A stretch of DNA of 64,000 nt from Phycisphaeraceae bacterium (GCA_019636625.1 JAHBXE010000007.1:102165-166164), one strand, 5' to 3'; counted from the stretch's first letter, positions 1 through 10,206 are shown. Numbers and translations are program-made. Notes: generated by a model not told the origin, from the sequence alone.

Positions 1-113
1 CCTCGCCCCCACGCCTGGGCTCGCGGCTCCGCCGTGTCCTCGGACTGCGGCAGAGCTTCTCCGTGGGTGGCGCTCGCTACAAGGAGTGTTCGAACGAGAC
101 GCTTCGGTCCGCG

Positions 114-749
114 ATGTCGAAGCGAGGGACCGGCCGCAAGGCGTACGACGTGTCCTTTCGCGATGGCTCGCGGATGACGATCGAATGCACGCGCGAGCGG
201 TGCTTCGCGGACCTGGCCCCGCCGCCGAACCTCCCGATGCTCCTTCGAACGGAGCGCCTGCTGCGCCCGGGGATGCGGGTGCTGGTCATTCCCGGGGGCA
301 CGGGGTACAGCGCGGCGATGATCGCGGGCCGGGTCGCCCCCTCGGGCTCGGTGGTCGCGATCGAGCCCGATGCGCAGAGCGTGGAATACGCACGCCACCG
401 GTACCCGATCCAGAACGTCTCGTATGAGTGCGGCGGAGTGGCCGAGCTGCGTGGGGAGCTGGACGGCTCGTTTGATGCGGTGGTGGCGATTGAACCGCGA
501 CCCCTGCCGCCGGGTGAACGGGACGTGGTCGAGTTCTGGCGGCTCGTCGCCCCGGGAGGGTGGCTGCTTGTGGCGCATCCATCCGCCGCCACCGAGCCCG
601 GACGAGCAGAATCCCTTCGCGAGATGTTGGGCGGCATCTGCCGGAGCGAAACGGCCGGCCACCCGAACAGCACCTCGCACATCGGATCCCTCGGCGAAGG
701 CCGCGACGGCTGGGTCGGGGCTGTGGCCCATCGCGAGAAGGTCGAATAA
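114..749 (+). CDS. SAM-dependent methyltransferase, PCMT-like
   Basis: Probably transfers a methyl group from S-adenosylmethionine. The fold resembles protein-L-isoaspartate O-methyltransferase: a glycine-rich SAM loop (VIPGGTGYSAAMIA), then an acidic residue ending strand 2 (VVAIEPDAQSVEYA) and a late strand (FWRLVAPGGWLLV). The protein is about 211 residues from the ATG at 114, close to the usual PCMT length. An upstream GTG at 63 in the same frame would add 17 residues that do not look conserved. The substrate cannot be read from the sequence. It is followed convergently by a glycosyltransferase on the other strand. The SAM-binding fold is confident, the isoaspartyl specificity is not. Confidence 0.75.
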   Translation: MSKRGTGRKAYDVSFRDGSRMTIECTRERCFADLAPPPNLPMLLRTERLLRPGMRVLVIPGGTGYSAAMIAGRVAPSGSVVAIEPDAQSVEYARHRYPIQNVSYECGGVAELRGELDGSFDAVVAIEPRPLPPGERDVVEFWRLVAPGGWLLVAHPSAATEPGRAESLREMLGGICRSETAGHPNSTSHIGSLGEGRDGWVGAVAHREKVE

Positions 750-782
750 CGTTCGCGCCAAACCAGGCAACAACTCAGTCCA

Positions 783-1730
783 TCACCACCCGAGTTCGCG
801 CCGTACCCACTCCACCAGCCGCAGTTCGCCAAGGGCCCGTCTGCGAGCCTCGGCGATGGCCGGCAGGCGGCGATTCCAGATCGAAGGGTCGGCGATGGCC
901 TCGCGGAGGCACTCGAATCCCCTGTCCCCGAGATCGGGCAATCGAATGAACGACTCCGGAGGAATGAGACGATCAACCGCACCCGTGCCGAAGTAGATCG
1001 GCACGCACCAGCACAGCAACGCGTCCCAGATTTTCTCGCTGACGTATTGATCGCCTTCGGAGTGGTTCTCGATCACCAGCGCGAAGCGGGCCGGGCGGAG
1101 CACGGCGGACTTGGAAGCGATCTCTCCGCCGGGCGACAGCTCCGCGGGAAGGCGCCGTCCGAACAGGTGCATCGGAACACCCGCCGCACGCAAACGACGA
1201 AGGAATTCCATCCGGGGGCCGTGGCCCGGCAGGTCTTTCTTGCCGCTGGTCACGCCGACGAGCGGGACGGACTTCTCGGGCGGGCTCTCGGCACGGAGCG
1301 TCGGCACATCGCCCTCGACAGTCCACATCGCGGGGAGCACGAGCTGGTGCGTCGCACGCGGGTCCGGACCGTACACACGCTCGGCCCGCGTGCGCATGTA
1401 CTGGAAGTACCAGTCGCTCGGCACCGTCGGCGGCTCGTACGACAACACCCATGTTCGCGCGGGTTCGCGGTCCAGCCACTCGAAGCCGGGGCAGATGCGC
1501 AGGGGCGCTGTGGACTTGCCCATCAGCTTGTACACCGTCCGTCGCCAGCCTCGCCGCTTGCGGAGCCCGTCGGGCCCGACGATGTAGTCGATCACCAGGA
1601 TGTGGTCCGCCGCGCGGTCACCCGAACGGACCAGCATGTCCCCGTGCCGCCCCAACGGGCCGTCGCACTGGTTCCAGAGAAAGTCCGCCGTACGGTGGTG
1701 TTCGTGAAATACGCCGAGCGCCCGGTCCAT
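783..1730 (-). CDS. Glycosyltransferase family 10 (fucosyltransferase-like)
   Basis: Likely transfers a sugar from a nucleotide donor to a surface glycan. The C-terminal half carries the family-10 donor-binding signature: the segment FALVIENHSEGDQYVSEKIW, followed by a PIYFG motif in which the family normally has a similar (VP)(I/V)(Y/V)xG. The protein has 315 residues, a normal size for bacterial members. I chose the ATG at 1730 because the open frame upstream is antisense to rsfS and has no family features. The start lies only 21 bp from the divergent rsfS start, which leaves little room for two promoters. GDP-fucose as donor is a family expectation and has not been shown. Confidence 0.8.
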   Translation of the reverse strand: MDRALGVFHEHHRTADFLWNQCDGPLGRHGDMLVRSGDRAADHILVIDYIVGPDGLRKRRGWRRTVYKLMGKSTAPLRICPGFEWLDREPARTWVLSYEPPTVPSDWYFQYMRTRAERVYGPDPRATHQLVLPAMWTVEGDVPTLRAESPPEKSVPLVGVTSGKKDLPGHGPRMEFLRRLRAAGVPMHLFGRRLPAELSPGGEIASKSAVLRPARFALVIENHSEGDQYVSEKIWDALLCWCVPIYFGTGAVDRLIPPESFIRLPDLGDRGFECLREAIADPSIWNRRLPAIAEARRRALGELRLVEWVRRELGW

Positions 1731-1751
1731 GCGCGGGCATGATACCGACCT

Positions 1752-2186
1752 ATGCTTGCCCCTCCCATGCCAGGCAAAGAGACAACCAGGAAACCCCCGG
1801 CCGCGGCGGGCGGCTCGGCCGCGGAAGCCAGGGCCATGGCCTTCGCGATCGAGGCGGCCCGCCACCTGAGCGACGACAAGTGCGTGGATGTCCTCGTGCT
1901 GGATGTACGAGCGCTCAGCCAGGTGACGGACTTCATCGTCATCGGCACCGGCACGTCGGACCGGCAGATGCGCAGCTCTCTCAAGAACGTCGAGGAGTTT
2001 GGCGAGGCGAGCGGCAATCCCGTGTTCCGGTCCTCGACGGACGATCGTGCCACGTGGCTCCTCGCGGACTTCGTCGATGTCATCGTGCACGTCTTCGAGC
2101 CCAACGCCCGGGCGCACTACGACCTCGAGATGCTCTGGGGTGATGCGCCCCGGCTCGAGTGGCAGCGCCCGTCACCCAAGCGCTGA
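1752..2186 (+). CDS. rsfS: Ribosomal silencing factor RsfS (Iojap family)
   Basis: Binds ribosomal protein L14 on the 50S subunit and blocks subunit joining when nutrients are short (known for the family). The family core is clear: an N-terminal helix (AFAIEAARHLSDDK), the strand VLVLDVRALSQVTDFIVIG, then TGTSDRQMRS and a C-terminal block ending in YDLEMLWGDAP. Length from the first ATG is 144 residues, slightly longer than usual. An internal ATG at 1836 matches the usual family start better and would leave room for a promoter. The gene ends 4 bp before aroB, so the two are probably co-transcribed. Confidence 0.9.
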   Translation: MLAPPMPGKETTRKPPAAAGGSAAEARAMAFAIEAARHLSDDKCVDVLVLDVRALSQVTDFIVIGTGTSDRQMRSSLKNVEEFGEASGNPVFRSSTDDRATWLLADFVDVIVHVFEPNARAHYDLEMLWGDAPRLEWQRPSPKR

Positions 2187-2190
2187 CGCC

Positions 2191-3369
2191 ATGGTTCCAT
2201 CGCTGGAGAACCGCACGATCCGCGTATCGCCCGGCGGCTCCGCCGCCTCGCCCGCTTACGACGTGACGATCGGCCCCGGCGTTCTGCACTCGCTCGGGTC
2301 GATCCTCCGCCGTCTGTGTCCATCCGAGGCTCGGGCGCTGGTCGTTCATGACAGCGGTGTGCCCGAGCGATACGCCGCGGCGGCCCTCGACTCGCTCCGT
2401 TCGGCTGGCCTTGAGGCGATCGCTTCTTCGTGGCGTGCCAGTGAGTCCACCAAGACCCTCCACGGCGTTGAGGACTTGCTTTCGCTGCTTGCGCGGGAGC
2501 GGTTCGACCGGCGGGGCGTGGTCGTGGCACTGGGGGGTGGCGTGACCGGCGATGTCGCCGGGTTCGCGGCCGGTGTGTACCAGCGCGGGATCGCCTGGGT
2601 CGCCTGCCCGGCCACGCTTCTGGCGATGGTGGATTCGGCGGTCGGAGGGAAAACGGGAGTGAACCTGGCCCTGCCGGGAGGGGATGTGCTCAAGAACATG
2701 GTCGGGGTGGTCCACCACCCGCTGGCGGTCGTGGCGGACACCGAGCTGCTTCCCTCGCTCCCTCCACGGGCGTTCCACTCCGGCCTTGCCGAGTGCGTGA
2801 AGCACGCGATGATCGGCGCCGATTGGGGGGATCCCGAGCTGATGGACTGGACCAAGGCCAACCTGTCCAAGGTCCAGAACCGCGAACCCGCTCCGCTTGT
2901 CGAACTCATCGCCCGCAGCGTGTCTCTCAAGGCGACGGTTGTCGCTGCGGATGAGCGTGAAACCTCCGAAGCCTCGGGCGGGGGCCGGATGGCGTTGAAC
3001 TTCGGGCACACGTTCGGGCACGCCATCGAACCACTCGCCGGCCTGTCATGGAGCGACCACTCCGGGCTGGAGCATGGCGAAGCGGTCGGACTCGGGCTGA
3101 TCGCCGCGGCCCGGTGCGCCCAACGGATGAATCTTGTCTCGCCGGAGGTCGGCGATGAGGCCGAGGACCTGCTCCGCCGGTGCGGCCTTCCAACCCGGGT
3201 GCACGGCCTGCCGGACAATGACACCCTGATCGCCCGGATGCGGCACGACAAGAAGGTCCGAGGGGGTACGCTGAGACTGGTGCTGCCGGTCGCCCGAGGT
3301 CGCGTCCGGGTGGTGGCCGAGCCCCCGATAAAGGCCGTTGCAGCGGGTCTGACAGCCATACGGGCCTGA
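2191..3369 (+). CDS. aroB: 3-dehydroquinate synthase
   Basis: Second step of the shikimate pathway: converts DAHP to 3-dehydroquinate in the cytoplasm, using NAD and a divalent metal. Visible features are the NAD-binding GGGVTGDVAGFAAG, the substrate-binding DSAVGGKTGVN, the metal-ligand glutamate region GLAECVKHAMIGA and the histidine motif NFGHTFGHAIE followed by EHGEAVGLG. The length of 392 residues is somewhat longer than the usual 350-370, mainly at the N-terminus. The ATG at 2191 follows the rsfS stop by 4 bp. A longer in-frame opening runs back to 1999 inside rsfS but shows no conservation. Confidence 0.95.
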   Translation: MVPSLENRTIRVSPGGSAASPAYDVTIGPGVLHSLGSILRRLCPSEARALVVHDSGVPERYAAAALDSLRSAGLEAIASSWRASESTKTLHGVEDLLSLLARERFDRRGVVVALGGGVTGDVAGFAAGVYQRGIAWVACPATLLAMVDSAVGGKTGVNLALPGGDVLKNMVGVVHHPLAVVADTELLPSLPPRAFHSGLAECVKHAMIGADWGDPELMDWTKANLSKVQNREPAPLVELIARSVSLKATVVAADERETSEASGGGRMALNFGHTFGHAIEPLAGLSWSDHSGLEHGEAVGLGLIAAARCAQRMNLVSPEVGDEAEDLLRRCGLPTRVHGLPDNDTLIARMRHDKKVRGGTLRLVLPVARGRVRVVAEPPIKAVAAGLTAIRA

Positions 3370-3471
3370 AGGTTTCGCGGCCCCGCTTCTTTACAATTCG
3401 GGCCCGGACCGATCGTCCCCCAACCGTTCAAGCAGGCTTTGCGCTCGACCCGATAACACTGGCAAGGTCTT

Positions 3472-3490
3472 GGTCCGCCCTTGGCGGGCC
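3472..3490 (+). other. GC-rich hairpin upstream of the parA-like gene
   Basis: An 8-bp stem (GGTCCGCC / GGCGGGCC, one G-T pair) with a 3-base loop lies 23 bp before the GTG start at 3514. It has no T-run, so it is unlikely to be a complete terminator. It may be an RNA structure in the leader. The sequence TACAAT at 3392-3397 could be a -10 element for this transcript, but no matching -35 is evident. Confidence 0.3.
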
Positions 3491-3513
3491 GCCGCGGGTT
3501 CGGAGAACCACCA

Positions 3514-5163
3514 GTGCGCATCATCTCGATCATCAATCAAAAGGGCGGGTGTGGAAAGACGACTTCTGCGATCAACCTCGCGGGCATCACGGCCCGGCGC
3601 GGGTTCCGAACGCTGCTGGTGGACCTCGATCCCCAGTCGCACTGCGCGGCGGGTCTGGCCATCCCTGAGCAACGCATCGATCTGGACATCGGGGATGTCA
3701 TGCTCGCCGGCGCAGATCAACACGTGGATCCGACGCGCCTGTTCTGGCGCGCCAGCCGCAACCTGGATCTTGCGCCCAGCCGCATGAAGCTGGCGGGCCT
3801 CGAATCAAGCCGCGGTGGCCTGGCCGACAAGCCGGACAAGGAACGCCGTCTGGCCAACGTGCTCTCGCGGTTCTCCCGCAACTACGACATCTGCTTTGTG
3901 GACTGTTCTCCCTCCATCGGGTTGCTCACGTACAACGCGCTGGCCGCGGCGACGGACATCCTGATCCCCGTGGAGACGAGTTTCTTCGCTCTCCAGGGCG
4001 CGACCAAGCAGGTGGGAACGATCAAGTCGCTGGCCAAGAAGCTGGGGTCCTCGGCGCCGTACTGGCTCGTCGCCACGATTCACGATGAGGGCAGCGTGCT
4101 GGCGTGCGACCTTCTGGAAGAGCTGCGGCGGCGGTTCGCCAAGCGCGTCGCGCCTCACATCATCCGTCGGGACCCGACGCTGAAGGAGGCCGCCTCGTTC
4201 GGTCAGCCCGTCGTCGAATACGCCCCCAACTCGATGGGTGCCAAGGACTACACCGCACTGGCGGAATGGCTGCTCGAAACCGTCACACCGGGCCACGAGA
4301 GCCGGCCCCGCATTCCCGACGCGCTGCCGGTCGAGGGAGACCTGGCCGCGGAGCCGCCGCATGTCGAGGTGGTCGGCGCGATGGAATCGAAGCTGTCGCT
4401 GGGCAAGCGTTCGCCCGCGAGCGACTCGGCTTCCCTCCGGGAGGCCCCGGGTGTCCCCGTCATCAATCCCCCGTCCGTCTCGCCGGCGTTCCGCGACTTT
4501 TCACCTCCCCCGGCCCCCCCACCCCCGTCCGACCATCCCGCTCCTCCGACCCCCGGAGTGACGGTGTCACCACCCGGCTCGGGGCTGTCCATGGCAGTCG
4601 CGGAGCCGCGCGCAACACAGGCCATCCGAACTGAGGTCTTTGTCAATGTGCAGGCGGAAGTGGCCGAGGCCGCGGAAATCAGCCGCGCCGAGGACATGGC
4701 GCAACGCGCCCGCGTCATGCTGCTCAAGCGGGCGGATGAGCGCCTGCGGCAGATGATCAGCCAGGGCGCGGCGGGCACGACATCCGGGGCGGAGCTGGCC
4801 GAGATAAAGCCGATCCCGCCGGTTGTGCTCCAGGACTCGGTCCGGGCCAAGCAGGAATCCGTGCGGCAGCTTCTTGGGGTTCGCCAGACGCGCAGCGGTG
4901 TCCTCTTCGTTCAGCCGCTGACCGCCGGCCTTCGTGTGTCGGTCGCCGGGGACTTCAACGGCTGGTCCGCGACGGCGTCGGTGCTCAAACGCAATGAAGC
5001 GCTGGGCGTGTTCGAGCTCTGTGTCCCGATGCGGCCCGGTCGATACCGCTACCGCCTCGTGGTCGATGGCCGCTGGACGGCGGATCCGTTCAACGACCAG
5101 TCCGAACCCAACGAGTTCAACGAGCTCAACAGCATCATCGAAGTGGAAGAACAGCAGGGCTGA
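3514..5163 (+). CDS. ParA-family ATPase fused to a CBM48-like domain
   Basis: The N-terminal 260 residues form a ParA/MinD ATPase with deviant Walker A KGGCGKTT at residues 10-17, a switch region FVDCSPSIGLLTYNAL and the strand ILIPVETSFFALQG. A proline-rich linker of about 200 residues follows, containing a short helical stretch. The last 75-90 residues (from about 470) are an early-set / CBM48 glycogen-binding-like domain: VSVAGDFNGWS, then RPGRYRYRLVVDGRW and DPFNDQSEPNEF. I chose the GTG at 3514 because GGAG lies 8 bp upstream and family members begin directly with the first strand. No ParB lies nearby, so a role in plasmid-type partition is not supported. Positioning of a cell component is an inference. 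Confidence 0.88.
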   Translation: MRIISIINQKGGCGKTTSAINLAGITARRGFRTLLVDLDPQSHCAAGLAIPEQRIDLDIGDVMLAGADQHVDPTRLFWRASRNLDLAPSRMKLAGLESSRGGLADKPDKERRLANVLSRFSRNYDICFVDCSPSIGLLTYNALAAATDILIPVETSFFALQGATKQVGTIKSLAKKLGSSAPYWLVATIHDEGSVLACDLLEELRRRFAKRVAPHIIRRDPTLKEAASFGQPVVEYAPNSMGAKDYTALAEWLLETVTPGHESRPRIPDALPVEGDLAAEPPHVEVVGAMESKLSLGKRSPASDSASLREAPGVPVINPPSVSPAFRDFSPPPAPPPPSDHPAPPTPGVTVSPPGSGLSMAVAEPRATQAIRTEVFVNVQAEVAEAAEISRAEDMAQRARVMLLKRADERLRQMISQGAAGTTSGAELAEIKPIPPVVLQDSVRAKQESVRQLLGVRQTRSGVLFVQPLTAGLRVSVAGDFNGWSATASVLKRNEALGVFELCVPMRPGRYRYRLVVDGRWTADPFNDQSEPNEFNELNSIIEVEEQQG

Positions 5164-5209
5164 AGCACTCGCACGCGAATGACCGCCGGAGGCGGGTCAG
5201 GAGCCGTTC

Positions 5210-6532
5210 ATGAGCAGCGTCACACCGCCACGGATTGGCCGGATGATGGGCACGCCGTCCCCGCGATTGGCGGTTGAGCCGGGTGATGGGGCCGACATGT
5301 ACGACGCCTTGAGGGACCTCTTTCTAGGCGGCCAGGATCTTGATCCCAAGGCCGAGGACAAAGAGCATCCGGCTTCAGCTGATACCTCCTTGCCCGTCGA
5401 GGAACCAGTTTGGCCTCGGGTCGAGGTGCTCCTGCTTGGTCATCTTCCCGTCCAACAGTCCGTGTGGGTGATGCAGTACGCAAAGGATGCCGCGGCGCAG
5501 CGCGGCGGACCTGTTGGGCTGCTTCGTCTCCGCGAGGGCGAGGCCACCCTCGATCTCATCGGCTCCGCCGACCCCGCCTCCGGCGATCCGCCAGCCACTG
5601 TCGAAGAAGCCGTCGCCTCCATCGCCGGCCAGATCAAGTCGCTCATTGTCCGTGTGGACCCGGCGACGGAGCGATCGCTGCCGCAGATTGCCGGCATCGA
5701 CGCTATCACGCTCCTGACCGGGGCGGACCAGATGGCGATCGTCGACTCCTACACCACCATCAAGAACATCGTTGCCGCGGCGGACACCCTGCCCCCGCTC
5801 CGACTGGCGATCATGGGCTCAACCATGGAGAAGGCCATGGCCGCGGCGGACAAGATCCAGCACGTGGTCGAGTCCCACCTCAAGGAAACCGTGGAAGTGA
5901 CAGCGTGCCTGGCTCGAATCAACGCCGGCCGCTCGTCTCTGGTGTACCGCGGACTGCTGACCGAACGTGCCGAGCCCCTTCTGTCACGCCTGCGCCAGCT
6001 TCTCTCGCGAAGGGCTGTCGTTCGCGAACACGCTGAGCCAACGCCGCCAGCCCCGAGCATGGAGCCGCCGGTGTCGTCCCGCCTGGGGTTCGCGGCGACG
6101 ACACCTGTTGAACCACCGGCACCCGCGGCGCCACCTGTCTCTCCACTCCCCGTTCCATCGGCGCGCCTGGCGTCGCACATCGCGGGGCTTACGGCGAGCC
6201 CGATCGTGTGCCCGTACCACCAGGGCGTCGAAGTGGCCATAGGCTTTGACGGTCGAGTTCACCTTCTGGCCTCGGCCCCGTCGGCGGAGGCAGGCTGGAA
6301 GGTCGCCGGCGAGTTGCTCGCGGCGGGGCAGTGGGCCGCCGCGCACGCCCCCATTCTCTCCATGGCGATGAAGCAGCCGTCGCCGGCTGGCGGCGCTCTT
6401 CCCGTGCTTCACCTCCTGCTGCCTGAGGCCAAGGGCGCCCGCGACTTCGCGAGGGCGGGCATCAAGCCGCACCTGCTGGCGCCGGTGTGCGTTGAAGGAA
6501 AGTCGGGCTGGTTCTGCACCGAACTGGACTGA
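5210..6532 (+). CDS. MinD/FlhG-like protein without a Walker A motif
   Basis: Unknown function, 440 residues. The section from about residue 65 to 270 follows the strand/helix order of MinD/FlhG ATPases: VEVLLLGHLPVQQSVWVMQY in place of the P-loop segment, and DAITLLTGADQMAIVDSYTT matching the region of MinD that follows the switch, then LRLAIMGSTMEKAMAAADKI. The KGGxGKT motif is absent, so it probably does not hydrolyse ATP. A proline-rich linker (about 280-325) leads to a C-terminal domain (330-440) that I do not recognise. It starts 46 bp after the ParA-CBM48 gene and may be its partner. The homology call rests on pattern only. Confidence 0.7.
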   Translation: MSSVTPPRIGRMMGTPSPRLAVEPGDGADMYDALRDLFLGGQDLDPKAEDKEHPASADTSLPVEEPVWPRVEVLLLGHLPVQQSVWVMQYAKDAAAQRGGPVGLLRLREGEATLDLIGSADPASGDPPATVEEAVASIAGQIKSLIVRVDPATERSLPQIAGIDAITLLTGADQMAIVDSYTTIKNIVAAADTLPPLRLAIMGSTMEKAMAAADKIQHVVESHLKETVEVTACLARINAGRSSLVYRGLLTERAEPLLSRLRQLLSRRAVVREHAEPTPPAPSMEPPVSSRLGFAATTPVEPPAPAAPPVSPLPVPSARLASHIAGLTASPIVCPYHQGVEVAIGFDGRVHLLASAPSAEAGWKVAGELLAAGQWAAAHAPILSMAMKQPSPAGGALPVLHLLLPEAKGARDFARAGIKPHLLAPVCVEGKSGWFCTELD

Positions 6533-6535
6533 GCC

Positions 6536-7867
<1,332 letters not shown>

Positions 7868-8013
7868 TCATCCCTCGCGTCCGGAAACACGTCCGACCCG
7901 CCGCCGCGGGCCCCCGAACGCCTGAACATACAGACGCCCATGGAGCAGATGGGAGTGTATCGGCAGACATCCGCATTGTCTCCACCAAACGTCACCGCTT
8001 CGTCCGCAATCCG

Positions 8014-8388
8014 TTACACGCGTTGATCGCCCGAATCGGGCTTCTCCGGCTCGGGAAGCGGGGCGCCGGTGAGGTCAAAACCCGGGGGCGCGACTCGGTC
8101 CGCCCCCACGCCCCGCGGTCCGGCGGGGGTACGGGGCTTGCCCGCGGCCCTGGATGCCATGGCGTGCCGAGTGGCGTCGTACTCCTCCTCCGAGATTTCC
8201 CCCCTCGCTTTCATGGCACGGAGCTCATCCAGCAGCGACACGTTCTCATCCAGGCCCTGCGGGCCGAGGACCTTCCTTCGATACCAGAGAATCACCAGCG
8301 TCGCCAGAACGATGCACCCGATCGCCGCGCCGACCCAGAACAGGTACTCGCCAAGATCACCCTTCTTCGCCAGGTGGAGCATCCGCAC
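8014..8388 (-). CDS. Small membrane protein with SHOCT-like motif
   Basis: A 124-residue protein with one transmembrane helix near residues 15-35 (LFWVGAAIGCIVLATLVILW) followed by RRKV. The segment LLDELRAMKARGEISEEEYD resembles the short C-terminal SHOCT motif, which is found on many membrane proteins and probably mediates oligomerisation. The tail is rich in proline and glycine. A second ATG two codons in (8382) is equally possible. The gene is 3 bp downstream of the next minus-strand gene and likely shares its transcript. Its function is not known. Confidence 0.7.
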   Translation of the reverse strand: MRMLHLAKKGDLGEYLFWVGAAIGCIVLATLVILWYRRKVLGPQGLDENVSLLDELRAMKARGEISEEEYDATRHAMASRAAGKPRTPAGPRGVGADRVAPPGFDLTGAPLPEPEKPDSGDQRV

Positions 8389-8391
8389 ATC

Positions 8392-9120
8392 CTACCGCCC
8401 GGAACCGATCGCCTCGCGGATCGGCCGTACGAGATGAGGCACAACTTTGGAGTCGAGGATCTCCTCGCCCTGCCTCGCGAGCATGGCGAGCACCTCGCCG
8501 AGCTGCGAGATGGATGTCACCGGGTTGAACTTCCGGAGCGTGAGGTACACGCTGATCGGGTCCTCCCGGCCGGCCCGCCCCCCGGACCGTGTCTTGACCT
8601 CGAAGTTCGCCTCGACCTCGTGATCCCGGAGGATCATGCCGAACGACGGCTGGCAGTCAACGATCTGCGTGTTCGGAAGAGCCAGCGCCCGATCCAGCAG
8701 CGACTCCGACACCAGCGCCTCGTACACCACCTCATCGTGGTTCCGGTGCGACGCCAGGTCGAACCCGAACAGCAGTTCGAGGTAGTCCACATCCAGCGGC
8801 GAAATGCTCAGGAAGTAGGGCGCCAGGTCCAGGATATGGGCATGGAACGCGTACGCATCGCCCAGTTCGGGAGGGTTGACCGAGCCGCCGCGGATGTTGT
8901 TGGCCCGGATGGCAATCCACCGGTGGTCCGGGCTGTTCGGGCCGGCCTCCAACGCCAGTTCGTCCTTGTACTTCCGGAACTGGCTCATCGCCGGGTATTG
9001 CTTCCGAACCCGGTCGAACATGTCCATCACGGTCTGCCGCTCCCGGGGCAGATCGAGCTTCAGGCTCAGCTTCTGGTTGATGTAGAAGTCCGAGCAGATG
9101 GCGCGGTAGCTGTCCGACAT
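8392..9120 (-). CDS. Conserved hypothetical protein
   Basis: A 242-residue cytoplasmic protein with no signal peptide or membrane helix and no motif that I recognise. It has a helical N-terminus (YINQKLSLKLDLPRERQTVM) and a central block with PYFLSISPLDVDYLELLFGF and RNHDEVVYEALV. I chose the ATG at 9120 because the upstream extension to 9192 has no coding character. It is followed 3 bp later by the SHOCT-like membrane protein, so the two probably form an operon. The balanced hydrophobic pattern and lack of low-complexity sequence make it a real gene. Confidence 0.75.
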   Translation of the reverse strand: MSDSYRAICSDFYINQKLSLKLDLPRERQTVMDMFDRVRKQYPAMSQFRKYKDELALEAGPNSPDHRWIAIRANNIRGGSVNPPELGDAYAFHAHILDLAPYFLSISPLDVDYLELLFGFDLASHRNHDEVVYEALVSESLLDRALALPNTQIVDCQPSFGMILRDHEVEANFEVKTRSGGRAGREDPISVYLTLRKFNPVTSISQLGEVLAMLARQGEEILDSKVVPHLVRPIREAIGSGR

Positions 9121-9221
9121 GCCGTGATCCCGTCCGTGGAGGTCCGTTCTCGCGCCTAGTGTACCGGGTTCACGCCGCCCCGGGTGCGGCACAAACGACC
9201 GAACCGAACAGGAGCGTTGAC

Positions 9222-9542
9222 ATGCTGCGTGCTTTCACTTCTGCCGCGATCCTCTCCGCCGCCGCTCTCGGCCTGCTGGCCGGTTGCGCTTCGAACAAGG
9301 GCGCCTGCTGCGATTCGTCCGCCGCGGCCAAGTCCGACGGCAACGTCGCTGTCGTCAACACCATGTGCCCGATCGGTGCCGACGACTTCGAAACCAAGCA
9401 GCGCCCGCCGGAGCTCGCTCGCAACTACAAGGGCACCTCCATCGGCTTCTGCTGCGAAGGCTGCGTGAAGTCGTTCGACAAGATGAGCGAGGAGAAGAAG
9501 GCCGAGGTGGCCAAGGCCGCCCTGGCCAACAAGGCCCTCTGA
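9222..9542 (+). CDS. Small cysteine-rich lipoprotein, YHS/heavy-metal-binding-like
   Basis: A 106-residue lipoprotein. The signal peptide ends at the lipobox LLAGC (Cys22). The mature part contains NTMCPIGADDF and IGFCCEGCVKSFDKM, a pattern like the YHS or heavy-metal-binding region that accompanies copper-handling proteins: two cysteine clusters around a short beta hairpin. An alanine/lysine-rich helix forms the C-terminus. The ATG at 9222 has AGGAG 7-11 bp upstream. It probably binds a metal at the membrane, but this is inferred from cysteine spacing alone. Confidence 0.75.
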   Translation: MLRAFTSAAILSAAALGLLAGCASNKGACCDSSAAAKSDGNVAVVNTMCPIGADDFETKQRPPELARNYKGTSIGFCCEGCVKSFDKMSEEKKAEVAKAALANKAL

Positions 9543-9653
9543 ACCCCCGGTCGGCCCCAACAAAATCCTGATTGTCCGCCCAGCGGCCTTCTGTGATGCA
9601 GATCGTGCTGGCGTTGCCGGCGCATTCTGGTACGCTGCCGTCTCGGGTGTGAT

Positions 9654-10196
9654 ATGAAGGTTGTCCACTACCTCGAGCGAGCCTCGCTTTCGTACGCCCC
9701 TGCCGGGCCGGCGCTGATGGTTTGTGCCGCGCTTGCGGAGCATGGCCATGATGTCATTCTGGTCACGGAGGACCCGGTTGATATCCCCTTGTCCTGGACC
9801 AATGCCCGTTCGCGGGCGCCAAGGGTGGAAGTGATTCCGCCTCTGCTGGGCCGGCTGCGCCTGGTTTCGCGCTGGTCTCGCCGTCACATCGAACGCTGCC
9901 TGTTGAGCGCGCAGTGCCTTCACCTTCACACGATCTCCGAACGGTCATCCGCCGCGGCCGCAGCCATCGCCCATCGGATGGGCATCCCCATCGTCGAGGG
10001 CTTGCCGGAGTCAAGCGGGATGTGGCGGTCGATGATGACCTCTGGACTGAGTCGACCGAACGCCGGCCTTCTCCTCGATCCCGCAGTTTCTGCAACGCTG
10101 GTGTCGCGTCTCGAATCTCTGTACTGGCTCGCCCAGGATGGCGGCTCGCTGGCGGCACGCGCATTTGATATCGCCGCGGCTCGACGCTCCGCCTGA
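9654..10196 (+). CDS. Glycosyltransferase-like N-terminal domain, possibly truncated
   Basis: A 180-residue protein that looks like the first Rossmann domain of a GT-4 type glycosyltransferase. It has MKVVHYLERASLSYAPAGPA at the N-terminus, then MVCAALAEHGHDVILVTEDP and a strand CLHLHTISERSS followed by IAHRMGIPIVEGLP. The nucleotide-sugar-binding C-terminal domain is missing and the gene stops 11 bp from the convergent rny. It may be a remnant of a full-length enzyme or a single-domain protein. Activity is doubtful. Confidence 0.55.
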   Translation: MKVVHYLERASLSYAPAGPALMVCAALAEHGHDVILVTEDPVDIPLSWTNARSRAPRVEVIPPLLGRLRLVSRWSRRHIERCLLSAQCLHLHTISERSSAAAAAIAHRMGIPIVEGLPESSGMWRSMMTSGLSRPNAGLLLDPAVSATLVSRLESLYWLAQDGGSLAARAFDIAAARRSA

Positions 10197-10206
10197 GCCC
10201 CGCGCT

